Shown in pieces: positions 34,467 to 47,484 of a stretch of 64,000 nt of DNA; position 1 is the first letter of the stretch, and each line of letters begins with the position of its first letter. The position numbers were made by a program, and so were the translations under genes. This DNA is from Oxytricha trifallax (Eukaryota; Ciliophora; Spirotrichea; Sporadotrichida; Oxytrichidae). The DNA is taken from contig ARYC01002512.1 of NCBI GenBank assembly GCA_000711775.1, forward strand, positions 1 through 64,000. Direction: 5' to 3'. The notes under the pieces were generated by a model, which worked only from the letters and a program-made list of their open reading frames with translations, made no database searches and was not told the origin of the DNA.

Positions 34467-37027
34467 ATGTTTCGTAAACAGGATTTTAAGAAAGTTGACT
34501 TGCTTGGATCAGGCAAAAAGAATACTAAAATATATAAAGCTTTGCATATACCCACTGGAAAATATTACGCTTTGAAAGAAGTTGAAGCCAAAACTTTAGA
34601 TAAGCTAAATGAATATAAGGTATGTAGATTTTTTTAGTAAACTTATTGATATCTTTTAGGAAGAAGCAGTGCAGCTGTTTAAAGCTTAGAATCATCCAAA
34701 TATATTGTAATTCTATGGCTATTTCTTCTACGAGACTATGTATAATACATTCAGAATAGGAATAGTTTGTGAGTATATAGAACATAGGATGAACCTCGAA
34801 TACATTTTTAGAAAGAGAAAGCAAATGTAAATGTACTGGAAATAAGATGAACTTGAGAAAATGCTAATTTCACTCATTTCTACACTCGCATACATGCAAA
34901 GTGTAGGTCTTTGTCACAGAGATTTGAAACCAGCAAACCTGTTTTTAATGGCAAATGGAGAAATTAAAGTGATTGATTTTGGAGAGTCTAAGGATTATTT
35001 CAGAGAAGAGGAAGATGGAGGTAATGCGACTACTGCTACAATTAGAGGAACTCCATAGTATTTATCTCCTCTACTCTGGAAAGCACACGTGGTAGATGGA
35101 AATTCTAGATTTGCAAAGCACAATATTTTCAAGAGCGATGTTTTCTCAGTAGGACTATTGTTTTATCAGCTCGCTAGTATGGATGATGTCACTGGTTTCA
35201 ATTAGAAGAGTCCAGAGTATGATGGTGAAAAGCTGGTTGTATATTGGAGTTATATAAAATGAAAATAAAGTACAATGAATAAGTGTGCGAAGTAATCAGA
35301 CTAATGCTAAGGTTTAACGAAGCAGATAGGATAGACCATCATTTATAGAACTTACTAAGCTAGTAATGACAAATGCAGATAAAACTTAGGAAAATGCTCA
35401 AAATTTGATTGCTTAACCAGGAACTACCACAAAATACCTGCCTAAAATTAACTAGAATGTTCTGCAGCTTATTTAAAAATAGCAATCTAAAGAGAGACCT
35501 CCTCCAACTAATACCACTAAAACATAAAACCAGCCGAAAGAACTTTAAGTTTAGAGTCCTTCACCATTAGGCATGATCTCTAAGTAAATGCTTTAATAAA
35601 GAAGGCCTCAAAGCAATTAGAACTTTGTAGGAGCAGCTCCTTAGGAATTCACAGAACCTTCACATCATGGTAATGAATTTGAAGACGAAGAAGAGGAGAT
35701 TGAAAATAGAAATAACATATTCACATAGACTGAGCTGTTCAAAAATTATTGTGGACAAAACGATTTATTTGTTAATCAAACTAAGGAATTGTTTTGGTTT
35801 GAATATGGAGCTAATAGAATTGGAAGAATGAATGTAGATATAACTTTGAAAAACTAGGGAACTTAATAAATATTTATTTGTGGGAAAATGCTTAATTCTA
35901 TAAAATGCTTTCAACGTATTAAATAATACAAATATTAAAAAAACTCATCATAAATAAAGTATTGATATTTTATAAATTAATAGCATTCTAAATTGTGTAT
36001 TTAAAAAAGGTCTAGTTTATGAAATGGGTAGGAATAAATATTTTTTAACATAGTATTAATATTAGTTAATGCTGTACATATATTAATACTGGGGATTAAC
36101 CAACCAGTTTTTTTTAAACACAGTAAATTTCTAAATAATAATTAATTATTTTGTGTTCTCTCCTAAAACTAACCTCCTTAACCTCATCCAGAGTCAGAAC
36201 CCTCAATCACAAATCCAGCATAACCTTAAAACCACGCATTTAAGTTGATTTTTAATATTTTAAAGTGGAGACTGATTGGCAAATACAAAAATGACTTCCC
36301 TGCTCACTACTCCTTGCTCTTTATAAATAATGAGATTGGGTATTACATAATTGGAGGAAATGGAAATCCAAATACTTGCTTGCACTATGATTTCAAAACT
36401 ATTAAAGTTCGTCAGAGTATGCCCTAAGAAAAAACGTTCTTCGCCTCTATTTACTATAATGGAATTATTTACACTTTTGGCGGCTATGATGCCTACGATA
36501 AAGTATAGCTAAATACTTGCGAGTATTACGACCTGGAAAAGAATCAATGGTACAATTCCCCTCATGACTCAGCAAGTGGTGAAGTTCAATACAAATTACA
36601 TAAAGAACGCTCGTAAAACTCTTGCTGCGTCTTTGATGAGTAGACCATTTTTATCTTCGGAGGGTACAGCAGAAATGAGGGAACTTTAAACAGCATTGAG
36701 AAATTTAACATTAAAACTAAGAAGATTGAACTTATGGAGTTAGTGATGCCTGCCCCACTTAGAAGATTCTAATCTATTAAAATATCTACAACTAAAATTC
36801 TATTGATAGGTGGACTGTAGAGAATGAGCAAAGAGAGTGATGCTGTATTTTGCTTTGATTTAGAGAAAGACTACACAATTGAATAGTTAGATAAAATTGA
36901 CAAAGCAGGGATAGTAGAGTATCCCATTATAATTGACTAGGTTGGAAACTTGCACTTGTTTTTGGAAAACAATAATGGCACGTCCCCTCCTCATCATGTT
37001 ATGTACTCTTTCCTTGAATATAGTTGA
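34467..37027 (+). CDS. Protein kinase fused to Kelch repeats
   Basis: ATG34467, a 40-bp intron at 34620-34659, then a kinase domain: LLGSGKKNTKIYKALHIPTG (P-loop region), YYALKEVEAKTL (Lys of VAIK), LCHRDLKPANLFLMANGEIK (catalytic loop), VIDFGESKDYF (DFG) and GTPQYLSPLLW (APE-like). A probable 36-bp intron lies near 35239. A Gln/Pro-rich linker follows, then an AT-rich gap of about 35880-36150 (likely IES), then Kelch motifs: GYYIIGGNGNPN, IIYTFGGYDAYDKVQLNTCE, IFIFGGYSRNEGTLNSIEKF, ILLIGGLQRMS. TGA at 37025-37027. Near 35330 the frame must shift by one base to reach DRPSFIELTKL. Kinase-Kelch fusions are a ciliate-type architecture; substrate unknown. Confidence 0.85.
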
Positions 37028-37265
37028 GGTAATAACTGATAAATACTTCCCTTAAATTTCTTTGATTTAATTTTTAATTTTATTATAATGATGTAAAATA
37101 CAATTTGATATGAATTCTTCAGATCAAAGTTAAACCATTTTTATATTTTGCATTAAAAAGTAAAGTATATTAAATTAAATAGAACTATTATCTTTTATAT
37201 AATTTAAAAAGTATTTACATTCAATTTATTTTAAATCGAACAAAAACACCCATTTTTCAATACAT

Positions 37266-40200
37266 TCATTTATTTCTTACTTCCCCTTCTTTTTAAGCTA
37301 CTTCGCTTTGATGCTATTCATTTTGTATATCTTCCTATTCTTATAATTAGTTTTCAACCTCTATATTATTATCAATTAAATATTATTGCTTTCTTTTTTC
37401 TTTTTCCTTCATGGCTGCTTTATATGTTTAAACTTACATCACTATTGAGGCAATAAATACACCTGAAAAGAATAGTATAATTTATTATATACAATTTATT
37501 AATAATAAAATGTAAAAATAGTCCAATAATGATGTATAGCTTATAGTAATTATCACTCATATCATTCACATTATTAGCTGATATTGTAATAGTAAATTTC
37601 TAAATAGCAGATTGATTTATGTTATCCGTTGCCTGGAATGCAAATTGGTAAGTATAATCGGTTATTTAATCATAATAACATAAATAAAATCTAAATATAT
37701 TTATTTATTATACCAAGATCTTGATAATATTTTGGAAAATTAGAAATCAAAGTTCGATTGTTTTAATAATAAACTAGGCCTCTTATTGTATATTAATCGC
37801 TATAACTATTATTTATCAGCTATAATTTAAAATAATAAAATTCCTTATAAAAGATTTGTTATTCAATTAAATTATTTTCAACTCTCATTTTAATATATAT
37901 CAATTATACTTTACAAAAATAGTAAGATTTCTCTGATTCTCTAAGTCAAAAGCCAAATCTTTTGGAAATTAATATTGTCCAAACTATCCAAACATGAAAG
38001 TGAGATTTTATACATCTGTTAGGAATTTAGGGGGATAATTTTGAGTTACATTTAAAATAATATTTTTTCTATTGTTTGTTGCTTTTGTGTCTTGGGCAAT
38101 GAAGCCAAAGTTATAAATTACATATGGGGATGTGCTATCACAAAATTGATTAAAAATAACTTGATTAAATTCAACTTCAGTGGGAACAACTCAAACATGT
38201 ACTGGTATTAAAATTAATTGTTACAATATTAGTATTGGGAGCTTAACCATTAAGACTTTAAGTGACGGGATTAAACTTAGCCCATGTACTTTAGTTTCTC
38301 GTATTTTATATTAAACTATAAGCAATCGTGTCTTATGGATCGGGGTCATAGAATGATTGTGGTAGATTGATACTAAACAAATCCCCTTCACTAACAGTAT
38401 AAGAAAGTGTATCTGAATTGTATGTCAGGGGCTTACTATTGTCCAGTACTTCGATAAGAAGAACAGAATATACAGACTATCCGTAGTTGTCAGTTGCTGT
38501 GAAAATAATAGAAAAGTTACCATTAAAAGTCGGTCGACCTTTTAAAGTCTTTTTGAAGCCATCAAGATACGTTAGCCAAACATACTCATCATTTAAAAAT
38601 AAGATAATTATTATTACATTTGATAAAGATTTTAATTTAACGATGAGTGATTTAGAATTGCTCATAATTAATAATAGTATTAGGCCATGTAGCAGTAACC
38701 TAAAGCGTCTATGAATCATCAGAATCAGTAAACCAGTCATCTGGCACTTGATAATAGAAGTCTTCATAGAGATAAATAACTTATAGATCCATTACTAGAT
38801 TGTTGGCTAATTGTTATTATTTACATATATTTTACATTTCTATCATAAATATTACTAAAAATAATTCAAGTTTGTGGCTTTAGGTGGCATATTGATAATT
38901 ATGACAACAAACATACTGATTTTATAGGCACACAAAGATTCTTTAGCAGTCAACTTAACCAGATATTTCCCAGCATATTTTTGCAAGGCATTGATTCTTA
39001 ACTCACCAGTAGTAGCATTCATTCTTATTATATCAAATGGTATTATACTCTCATCTGAAAAAGTAGCATTTACTAATTAATAAAATGATCTCTCTATAAA
39101 TGAGATACCAATAAATAAATAGTATTCATTTTCTATTTCAATATATTGAAGCTATATTTATAGGATGTAGGTATGAAACAGCTAATAAAATTCATAAAGT
39201 ACTATCCTTCGATTTCATTATCTAAATACTAGTAAGTTACCCAATTTGCACATGAGGTGTTAGTTGCACTATTTATCTTGGGAGTAGTAGCTTAAGAAAC
39301 AATTTTAAACTATGTTTTTACTTAATAAGTCCCATCTGTAGCAGTTAATTAAACTGTGCATTACCCCACTGTTTAAGCTGTAGCTAAATCTTAGAATATA
39401 ACCATTCCATTTTCCTGAAATTTCACAAAAGCAGGGCAAGTGCCACTTATAGGTATCAAAGAAATACTTAGTTACTAGGAATCGCTATCATTAAATAGTT
39501 GAGGGAGTTCATAGCGGAGATTTGCATTAGTGTCTTAATACACGCAAATGTCCTTAGGTTAGTTTATTACAATTGGGGCATTATTAGTTACGTTTATGTT
39601 AAAGAACAAAGTTGTATTAGATTTTTAAGGGTCGTAACATACTAGAGCTACTCTGATCTTTTACTCATATAAATAGTAATTTTATATAACTCATTTCTAA
39701 TATTTAATTACTTATAAGTAGGGTATCCTACAAAAGTATTGTTAGCTGGAAAGAATCTCAACCAGCTTGGTAGAATATTATAATCACTAGAAAAAGCGTT
39801 GAGTGTCATTTACTCAGAATTAGGCTCAGTAAAGTAAGTATTCACATTACTAATAGTAAAAGTCCAAAGTTTACCAACAGTTAAGTTTTAATCACTTATG
39901 CTACTTTTAATTGTAGGCGCATCATTTTCAACATAAATATAGAACAAAGAGTTGGCTTAGTAATCCGGAGAAGTTTGTGTGTAAATCATTTTAATGTAGT
40001 AAATCCCTGCTGTACTTATTTTTCCCTTGAAAGTTTGAGTTGCAGAGTCGAAAGTAAATCCAGTTGGTAAAGTTGTCCCATCGAACAATCCTTAAAATTC
40101 TAAAAAAAAAATAAAAACCATAAAGCAAAGTAGAATAAATCTTTTTTAATTTAATGTTGCTGATGTCCATGTCTTTACTTGATTAACGAAGCATAAATTA

Positions 40201-43152
40201 TCAATCGAGTAGTCGTCATCAATATCAAGTGAAACATCCATGCCAAAGTAAATGTATTTGTCTGAGATTTAAGGGATACTTGTGGGTGTGCTGCAAAAAC
40301 TAAACAAAAAATAGTTTCATTAATATATATTTTATTGAGAGGTATAAAATAATGAGCTATTAAACCTCTTCAGTTATTTTTAACAATAAATAATGGAAAT
40401 AGTCTGTATTCCTAGTCCAAGCTTGAAAAATAAAAGCACTTGTTCTATCATTAGAAGCTACTTGCGAGTGAGGAACCATGACAGCATTAGTAATTTTAGT
40501 CCATTAAGCTGTAAGCACAGTTTTAATATTGGTAAAAGAGGCAGCTTTAGTTGCCCAGCAATCAGAGTCAGCCAATGAGGTGTCAAGTTTCTGGAACACA
40601 AATGAAACCTAGGAGCTGTATGACATTCGAAAAGGTGATGTAGTAGTGGATCTTATTAAAATAAAAATATAAGAGAACAAATGCTTTAAATTTAAATTGT
40701 ACAGTAAAGTTTTAATATGCAATAATAGATCTTGCCACAATCGAAAGATGACCCATTTTATATAATTTTAACATGAATTAATTTAATTTTGCTGACAGAG
40801 AGGCCTTAAACTTAATCAGAACCAGTACCTCCAAGTATCTTGAATTATCATAATTAATAGAATGCATTATTATTATCAAAAAGAAAAATCAAATAATAAA
40901 CGAATGCTATTAAACTGCCATCTGAAGCCAAATAAACTTGAACAATAATATATTATTAATTTGAATTTTATGAATAATTGTTTGAGAACTAATAAACATA
41001 TCTTCGCCATTGCCAGCTGTAGCAATCAAGGTGGAACTTGACACAGATCCTCCTGCATATATTACTTAGCTATTATGAGAGCTATTGATGAACTACATTA
41101 AATATAGAATTTTATACTCTATGACTATATTTTATCTTTAGACTTAAAATTAATTATATATTAATTTTAAGATAGTGAGAGTGTAGAGTCTTTCAGTTGA
41201 AGAGCCTCCAAGTGTCCATCCCCACTGCATTGCACCATTTTCATTCACTTTGAAGATTATTAATTTATACTAAAATATATTATTTACTAAACTTCCAAAT
41301 CCCCCCCTTCTATGTTTAAAATGTTGTCTCTATTATTATTATCATATATAATTTATATAAATTAGATAGTGACATCGCAATTGCCTTCACATTATTTATT
41401 TAAAATGTTAATATAAATTCACATAATAAGCTTCCAAAAATATTATTGTAAATCACTTGACTACACATAGATACTCGATGTGTAGCAGCCCCCAGTGACC
41501 ACACTGCCATCTTACAAATAAGTTATATATTCCAATCTATCACCTGGAGAATTGGCTGAGCTTGTATAATAATACCAAACTAAAACCAATTGATATTAAT
41601 CAGTTAGGAATAAGGAGTTCTGTATAATTATATTAAGAATAATAGTTGATTATAAATTTATCTAATAAATTATATGTCAGATTATAAACTCATCAAGATT
41701 ACAATACGTTAACAACAAAAGTGTCTATTAAAAATAGTAATATCATTAAATTTAACAGGAATAGAGTAATATTAAATTAAAAAATCTATTAAATTTTTGA
41801 ATTAAAAAAATTCTCTTCTTTCAACCTTAGCCCCATTTTAGTTTGTTTTATTTATCCTATTTTATGATTAATTGAATAAATATGTTTTATATCCAAGTTT
41901 TGATCCAATTTCATTAAAGCACCAGATTAAACTATTAAATTTTAATTAAAGCGTATTTTCAAAGAAAACTAAGTTAATGAAAGAAAAAATGATTAAATAA
42001 TAATAAATAGTTATTGTTATTGGTTTATTGGGCTGTGCCTGCTATTCCAAAAGCATTTTATATATAGTGTGGATAGAAAATGTATTTCCCATCTCCTGAC
42101 ACTTAAATCCCTTGATAACTCTGTGATTCAATACCACCACTGGAGGTGCCTTTAGCCATTATCATTGATCCATCTGTATTATTTATAATTATAGATAAAA
42201 TTGATTTTTATTCAAAAACTCATTAGGATCATTAGTATTAGATACTAAAAATCTAATTACTAAAATATTAAATTTAATCTGAAGCTTTAAACTTAACTGC
42301 TCTTGAATTTTCAGTTCCAGATACAAGCACCCTAGATCTCATTATTATATATATGTATTAGCCATCAGGAGATACATGTAAAAATGCTTCGTAAAAATTA
42401 TCAGGCTTTTTTATTTTTAAATTACACAAGATATATAAATTAGAATGACACATCACCACCTGCATTATAATCTGTATTTGCGACTCCACTTGTGAACACA
42501 TTTTTGGCATAAACCAGCTTCATTGAACTATGAAATTTCACAAAGTAAAATACATATCGGCCTACTGCGTTGGCAATCGAGGCATCTCCAGAGTCCCCAA
42601 ATCCGTAAACAAAATTTGGGATATTACAAGCCAAGTTGTAAATACCTGTGTGATAGGAGGCTGTAAAAGCTGAGTATAATATTATATTCTAAATTTATAT
42701 AAGAGTTCTACATTTAGTGAAATAAATATGAATTTGATGACTTAAAATATATGATAAATTTGTTTTCATACTTTTATAAAAATAGATTTTCCAAGTATAA
42801 TTGATTCATAGTAATCACTTCAAAAGTTATTGAATTATTGAATTCATGATTAATATTTAATAGAATTTTAACTAATTACCCAGTCAATGGATCCATCATA
42901 GGTTATCTTGACAAGCAATCCTTGAACCCCAGACCCTGAAATCCTGCCACCCACATATGTATTTTCATCCGCATCCATGCAACTATAGTGAGGTTCTAAA
43001 CTGTAAGTACTAGTGGGAGATGACATATAGAAACTGTATTTATGGTTATCTGGGCAGTCTGGATCTTGCTACCTGGAAGAGATTAATTCCAGTTAAAAAT
43101 AGATAATTAGGAAAATACTAGCTATCGAAATAGATCGATTAGAATAAGCCAT
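37266..43152 (-). CDS. Giant type-I membrane protein: beta-propeller-like N-terminus and cadherin-like (CADG) repeats
   Basis: ATG at 43152 gives a signal peptide (MAYSNRSISIASIFLIIYF). An extracellular region rich in propeller-type repeats follows (NTYVGGRISGSGVQGLLVKI, TYDGSIDWV near 42970-42890; IPNFVYGFGDSGDASIANAV near 42600). From about 40400 to 37600 come repeats resembling dystroglycan-type cadherin-like domains (LRYELPQLFNDSDSQQLSIS, VQLTATDGTYQVKTQFKI, QFAFQATDNINQSAIQKFTI). A transmembrane segment follows (LYIIIGLFLHF..., FIASIVM, split by a short intron or IES), then a charged cytoplasmic tail ending EGEVRNK and TGA at the complement of 37266-37268. Many AT-rich breaks of 50-150 bp are introns or IESs not individually resolved. 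Likely an adhesion or surface protein. Confidence 0.75.
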
Positions 43153-43380
43153 TGCAAATATTATTAATTATCTGTAAATTATTATAATTTAAAACATTCA
43201 TAATATCTAGATTTTTTTGAACTTAGTACAATTATTTCACATATTTTACTAAAATATAATTTGAACTCAAAATAATCTGAATTTTATAGAAAGTTATTTT
43301 TATTTAACTTAAAATATTCATTTTAATGTCATATATGATTAAATTCTAAAAACAGAATAATTTAAATCGACTATACTTAT

Positions 43381-45052
43381 TCAAATCTTGAATCTTCTGC
43401 TTGTGGCTTGCTTCAACTCTACTTTTTGAGATATTTATTTCTTAAGAATGTCAAATCTGCTCATAATTTAAACATCTATGTTTTCTGATGCATCAACTAC
43501 GAGAGCAGGATGTTTATTCACATCAGAGTTCAGTAATTCGTTCTCATATGGGTTGATAAAAAAAACTCATTAATTTGAAATAATTAAACATTTATCTATT
43601 TTTAATTTATGAATAATGGGTAGATGAATTCACTCTTTCTAGCATCATAGACAGCGCAATTGTAGATGTCATCAGGTAGGAGGAGCCACAATGATTTGCA
43701 CTGTATAAATGAAACATCATGAAGACTTCTCAAATGTAAAACTACTCTTGAGTTGGGAGCACGAATATGGAACTTAGCGTTCTCAGCAGCGTTTACCATA
43801 ATAGTGCTCTGTTGAGTCTGAGTGATATCAATAAATTTAATATAATCTTATATAAAAATCAACCACACCTTGAAGATTGTCTATGACTATTTGGTTTTCA
43901 GATTGTATCTTCAATCCCAAATCATGGTGTTCTACCTCTGGGGCATGTAGTTATCCAATCATTTGCTCAAGAGTCTAGGTAAGGTAGGAAGGATCTGGCA
44001 AATTGGCCATATTAGCAAAGATTGATCCAATTTGAATGAGTCCATTGTGAGTCTTGAGTAGACCATTTTAGTTAATTCCAAGTTTCTTATTAATAAGAAC
44101 GTTTCCATTTTAGGTTTCTAATCTTAAAATACCAGTCTCTATGTAAGAGCCAATCTTTACATCTCCATCAATTGCTTTGATCTTGCATTCTTCATTACGC
44201 AAACGCCTTGTGGTAATTGATGAATTAGTGCCAGTTGTCTGGAGATAAATTCTCCTGCTCAATAACTTTGTGTCTCTCATGTTAACTCCGTTGATGTCGC
44301 CATTCACTCTCACGCTTATAAAAATTATGGAGTAGTGAAGTAGTCTATTATGTATAATATCCTTATAACTTAAATTCTTGAGGGATATGTGCGAACACAT
44401 CGTAATGGACTCCTTCTTAATGTGGAACTTCTTCTTCAATGTCTAATGCCTCTGAAATCTTCTCTGAGTCCTCGAATAAGTAGTTCTCCATTAAACTGAA
44501 ATTAGGATTTTCCACATTGACATACTTGGACTTATCTGCAAAGATGAAGTTGTCCTCGTTGGTTTTGCTTAAATCACTGTAGTTAAGTGGGGTTTCTTAC
44601 TGCTCTATCTATTATATAATTTAATTATAAATGTAAAATACAAATAAATGAGTAAATGTTCTTAATATAAAAAGTATTTATATTTAATTTAGTTCTATTG
44701 AGTTGGATTCTATTAAGTCTTGTAGATGGAGTAATGAGAAAAATCATTCCAAAAAGTAGAGTAGTTGAAGTTAACTTGATCACTGAGGTACTTCTCATCC
44801 TAATGGAACTTAAACTGATTGCCTTGGCCATTCTCGCATAAATGTGCAAACAGCAGTTGCTTGCTAGTGTTCTATTAAACTCCATCAATCGGGTTTTGCT
44901 TATCATGATGTTGCTAGCTTGAATCAACATGAAATATTAATATTGTAATAGCAAACAATTAATGCTCATTATAGAAATAGGTTTCCCCATAATATTAATA
45001 TATGTAAATATATGAACTGAGGATACAGTAGAAAACAACATCCTAGAGCCAT
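43381..45052 (-). CDS. FAM185A/DUF4097-like putative adhesin-fold protein
   Basis: Probable ATG at 45052 (MALGCCFLLYPQ). After an AT-rich break: LLFAHLCENGQGNQFKFHQD and VNFNYSTFWNDFSHYSIYK. After another break at about 44690-44610: NYSDLSKTNEDNFIFADKSK. Then the characteristic run of short beta repeats: VNGDINGVNMRDTKLLSR, IKAIDGDVKIGSYIETGILR, TQNGNVLINKKLGINQNGLL, KTHNGLIQIGSIF. An intron near 43860-43800 precedes VNAAENAKFHIRAPNSRVVL. The gene ends FDILKKQ...RRFKI and TGA at 43381-43383 (complement). The repeated GDV/GNV/GLI steps match the DUF4097 right-handed beta-helix of FAM185A-type proteins; function poorly known. Exact 5' structure uncertain. Confidence 0.68.
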
Positions 45053-45434
45053 TTCCAAGAAATTTTTTAAGTTGATAATGGGAGTTTTTCTAGATCAATT
45101 ACTTCAACATTTATCTCTACTTTATATTATAAATTATTGGACTAATTATCTTTTAAGAAATAAAGCTAGCATTATTACTGTAAAATATTTCCTCCTTAAC
45201 GATTCTTAATATTAATTAAATTAAAATAACTTATAAAAAATATTAAATTCACACTGTTTTTTTTTCCTAATAATTAAATTTTATATAATTTAACAATAAT
45301 ATTATTAACTTTTACAAATCTACTGGACTATTTTAATATTTTACTCTTGTATGTTTAAGATATTATATTAAATTTAAAGAAAATTAATAAAAGTTTAAAT
45401 TAATAGAATTTTGTAATTTTTCATAATTAATAAA

Positions 45435-46851
45435 ATGAGCAATAACTATCAATAACAACAGTATTAGGATAATCCAAGAATAAACTCTGCAAGACAGTAA
45501 TAATAACAATAGTAAAACAATGCTTCTAATGTTTATCAATCTGCATCAACCACTGATATATAAAATCATAATAGTAATAAAAAATTTAGCAATAAAAACA
45601 GTACATCAAACCTTCATGCCTCTCTAGATGGTAAGTAAAAATATTTTATAAAGCTTTAGATTATTACATTTTAATAGGTAAATATTCACACCCTTTTTTT
45701 ATAGAGCAATTTCAGTATGGACTGAATATAATAACTTAATCCTATGAATAAAAGTCAAAAGACTTTGAAATTTAACTTTAAGACCTCAATTCATAATTAG
45801 GAGAGAAATCTGACTATATAAAGCGACTAGAGAAGAGAAACGGCTAGTTAGAGAAATAAGTGATTGATCAGCAAAGTCAAATTTAAGAGCAAAGTTTGCA
45901 GCTACAGCATAAAGATTCAGTGATTAAGTAATTGGAGTAGAAATGCGAGAATTTAGAGAAAATCAGGAAGGATATCATTAATACAGTTTAACTTAATAGT
46001 GAAATTCATAATAATAATGGGAGTGGCAGCTCAAGGCAGCAGTAGTAATAAATTAGTAGTAGAGATATATACCAAATTTCACCTATAAACAACAAATCTG
46101 CTATAGCAGCACATAATGGTTACATGAGATAAAATGAGGAGTTTAACTATTAAAGCAAGTCAGCGAACAAGCAATACCCTGGGTATGAAAATTAAATGCT
46201 AAAATAATAGTAGCATTCTCCACAAGAAGCAATGAGAGGAGTCAACACATTCAAAAGTATTAGGCCTAGCAATAATCTGGATTTCCCATTGAATAGATAT
46301 TCCAATAACTTGCCTACTTAAGCCACCTAAACTGTTATATTATTACGTATTTGATTGAGAGTAAAAATCCTAGATTCACAAGTACTATTTTATTTCTGTA
46401 TCTATTTTTATACGTATTAAGTTTAACAACATCAATAAATTTCAACCTCGATTACTGGAAGCTCAGCATCCCAAATGGAGGGGAAAATCTTCTTTAAAAA
46501 CGTAAAAGCTAGACTTTCAGAAGAGGATTTCAATCAATTTCTACTCAACATTAAAAGACTAAATAGTAAAGTTTAGACCAAGCAGCAAACTCTTAGTAAA
46601 GTTCAGGGACTGTTTGGTCAAGATAATGAAGATTTATTTAGGAATTTTGAACATATAATTTTCAGAGGGGGCTCATTATTTTATTAAAATTTAAGTTAAA
46701 AATTTTCAATCATAGATTAAAATACACTCCTCCCCTTATTATAAATATAATTTGCCCTTCAACAGGGGAGTCTAATAACACAGGAAGTTAACACCAATAA
46801 AATTATTAAAGCAGCTCATTATTTACAGGAGATTATCATTTAGACAATTGA
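45435..46851 (+). CDS. At4g15545-like coiled-coil protein
   Basis: ATG45435 (MSNNYQQQQYQDNPRINSAR), intron 45631-45677, then a coiled coil (DFEIQLQDLNSQLGEKSDYI, KRLEKRNGQLEKQVIDQQSQ) and a Gln/Ser-rich linker. Intron 46347-46421 (GTATTT...TTAAG) is followed by the conserved C-terminal block GKIFFKNVKARLSEEDFNQF, LLNIKRLNSKVQTKQQTL, FGQDNEDLFRNFEHIIFRG. This block is shared with plant At4g15545-type proteins (pattern RLSYExFxxFLxNIKxLN). Excising a 98-bp IES with pointer AGGGG near 46666-46768 gives a short tail GESNNTGSQHQQNYQSSS and TGA at 46849-46851. Family function is unknown. Confidence 0.82.
46671..46768. other. IES, 98 bp, pointer AGGGG
   Basis: AGGGG at 46666-46670 and 46764-46768; excision joins EHIIFRG to ESNNTGSQH in frame, whereas reading through gives only AT-rich nonsense with no TGA for nearly 1 kb. 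Confidence 0.75.
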
Positions 46852-47484
46852 ATTTATAGAGATAAATTTGTAGAATAAATAAATAAAATTAAAGCTTATT
46901 TAACTGTTAAAAGAATTTTACTGTAATCTCTACGATGAATATTTATGTTAAATATTCATTTTTATTTATAATTAACCATTTTTAAGATTCGAATAAAATA
47001 ATGCATTAACAGTGAACACATAAAAAATAATTTAATATTTAGCATATTTTGTATTACAACTTGCTATATTCACTGGCAACTGCAGTAAAATATAAAACCA
47101 TTTTTCATAATTTTAGCTTAAATTTAAAATCCTAAATTAAAAAATTCTTTGGATATTATGTAACTGGATATTATTTGAAATAGCTTTTATTTTTGATTTA
47201 TTTATAACTTAAAAGTCAGCTAATATTAAATTTTCTTCTTAATTATTTCAATTTTAACAAGTGGATGAGTTTATTAGTAATCATTAATATTAGTTCAAAT
47301 ACTCATATAATATTGAACAATCAAAAAATAAAGTAAATAATATGTATGTAATAAATTTGGTATGCATTAAATTCAACTTGATATTTGATATTTATTAAAT
47401 GGAGTAAAGTTATTAAGGAATATTAATAACTCAGATTAACTAATATTTAAAATTAAAGTCTAGAATTATTACTAAAAATGCAAA
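46852..47484. other. AT-rich intergenic region
   Basis: No coding pattern. It lies between two plus-strand genes and probably includes the chromosome-end and promoter regions of the corresponding macronuclear molecules, though no breakage signal is recognised. Confidence 0.5.

Noticed and set aside
38477..38767. Overlapping ORFs on both strands
   Set aside because: Neither frame is the real one; the cadherin-like repeats run in another minus-strand frame when TAA/TAG are read as Gln.
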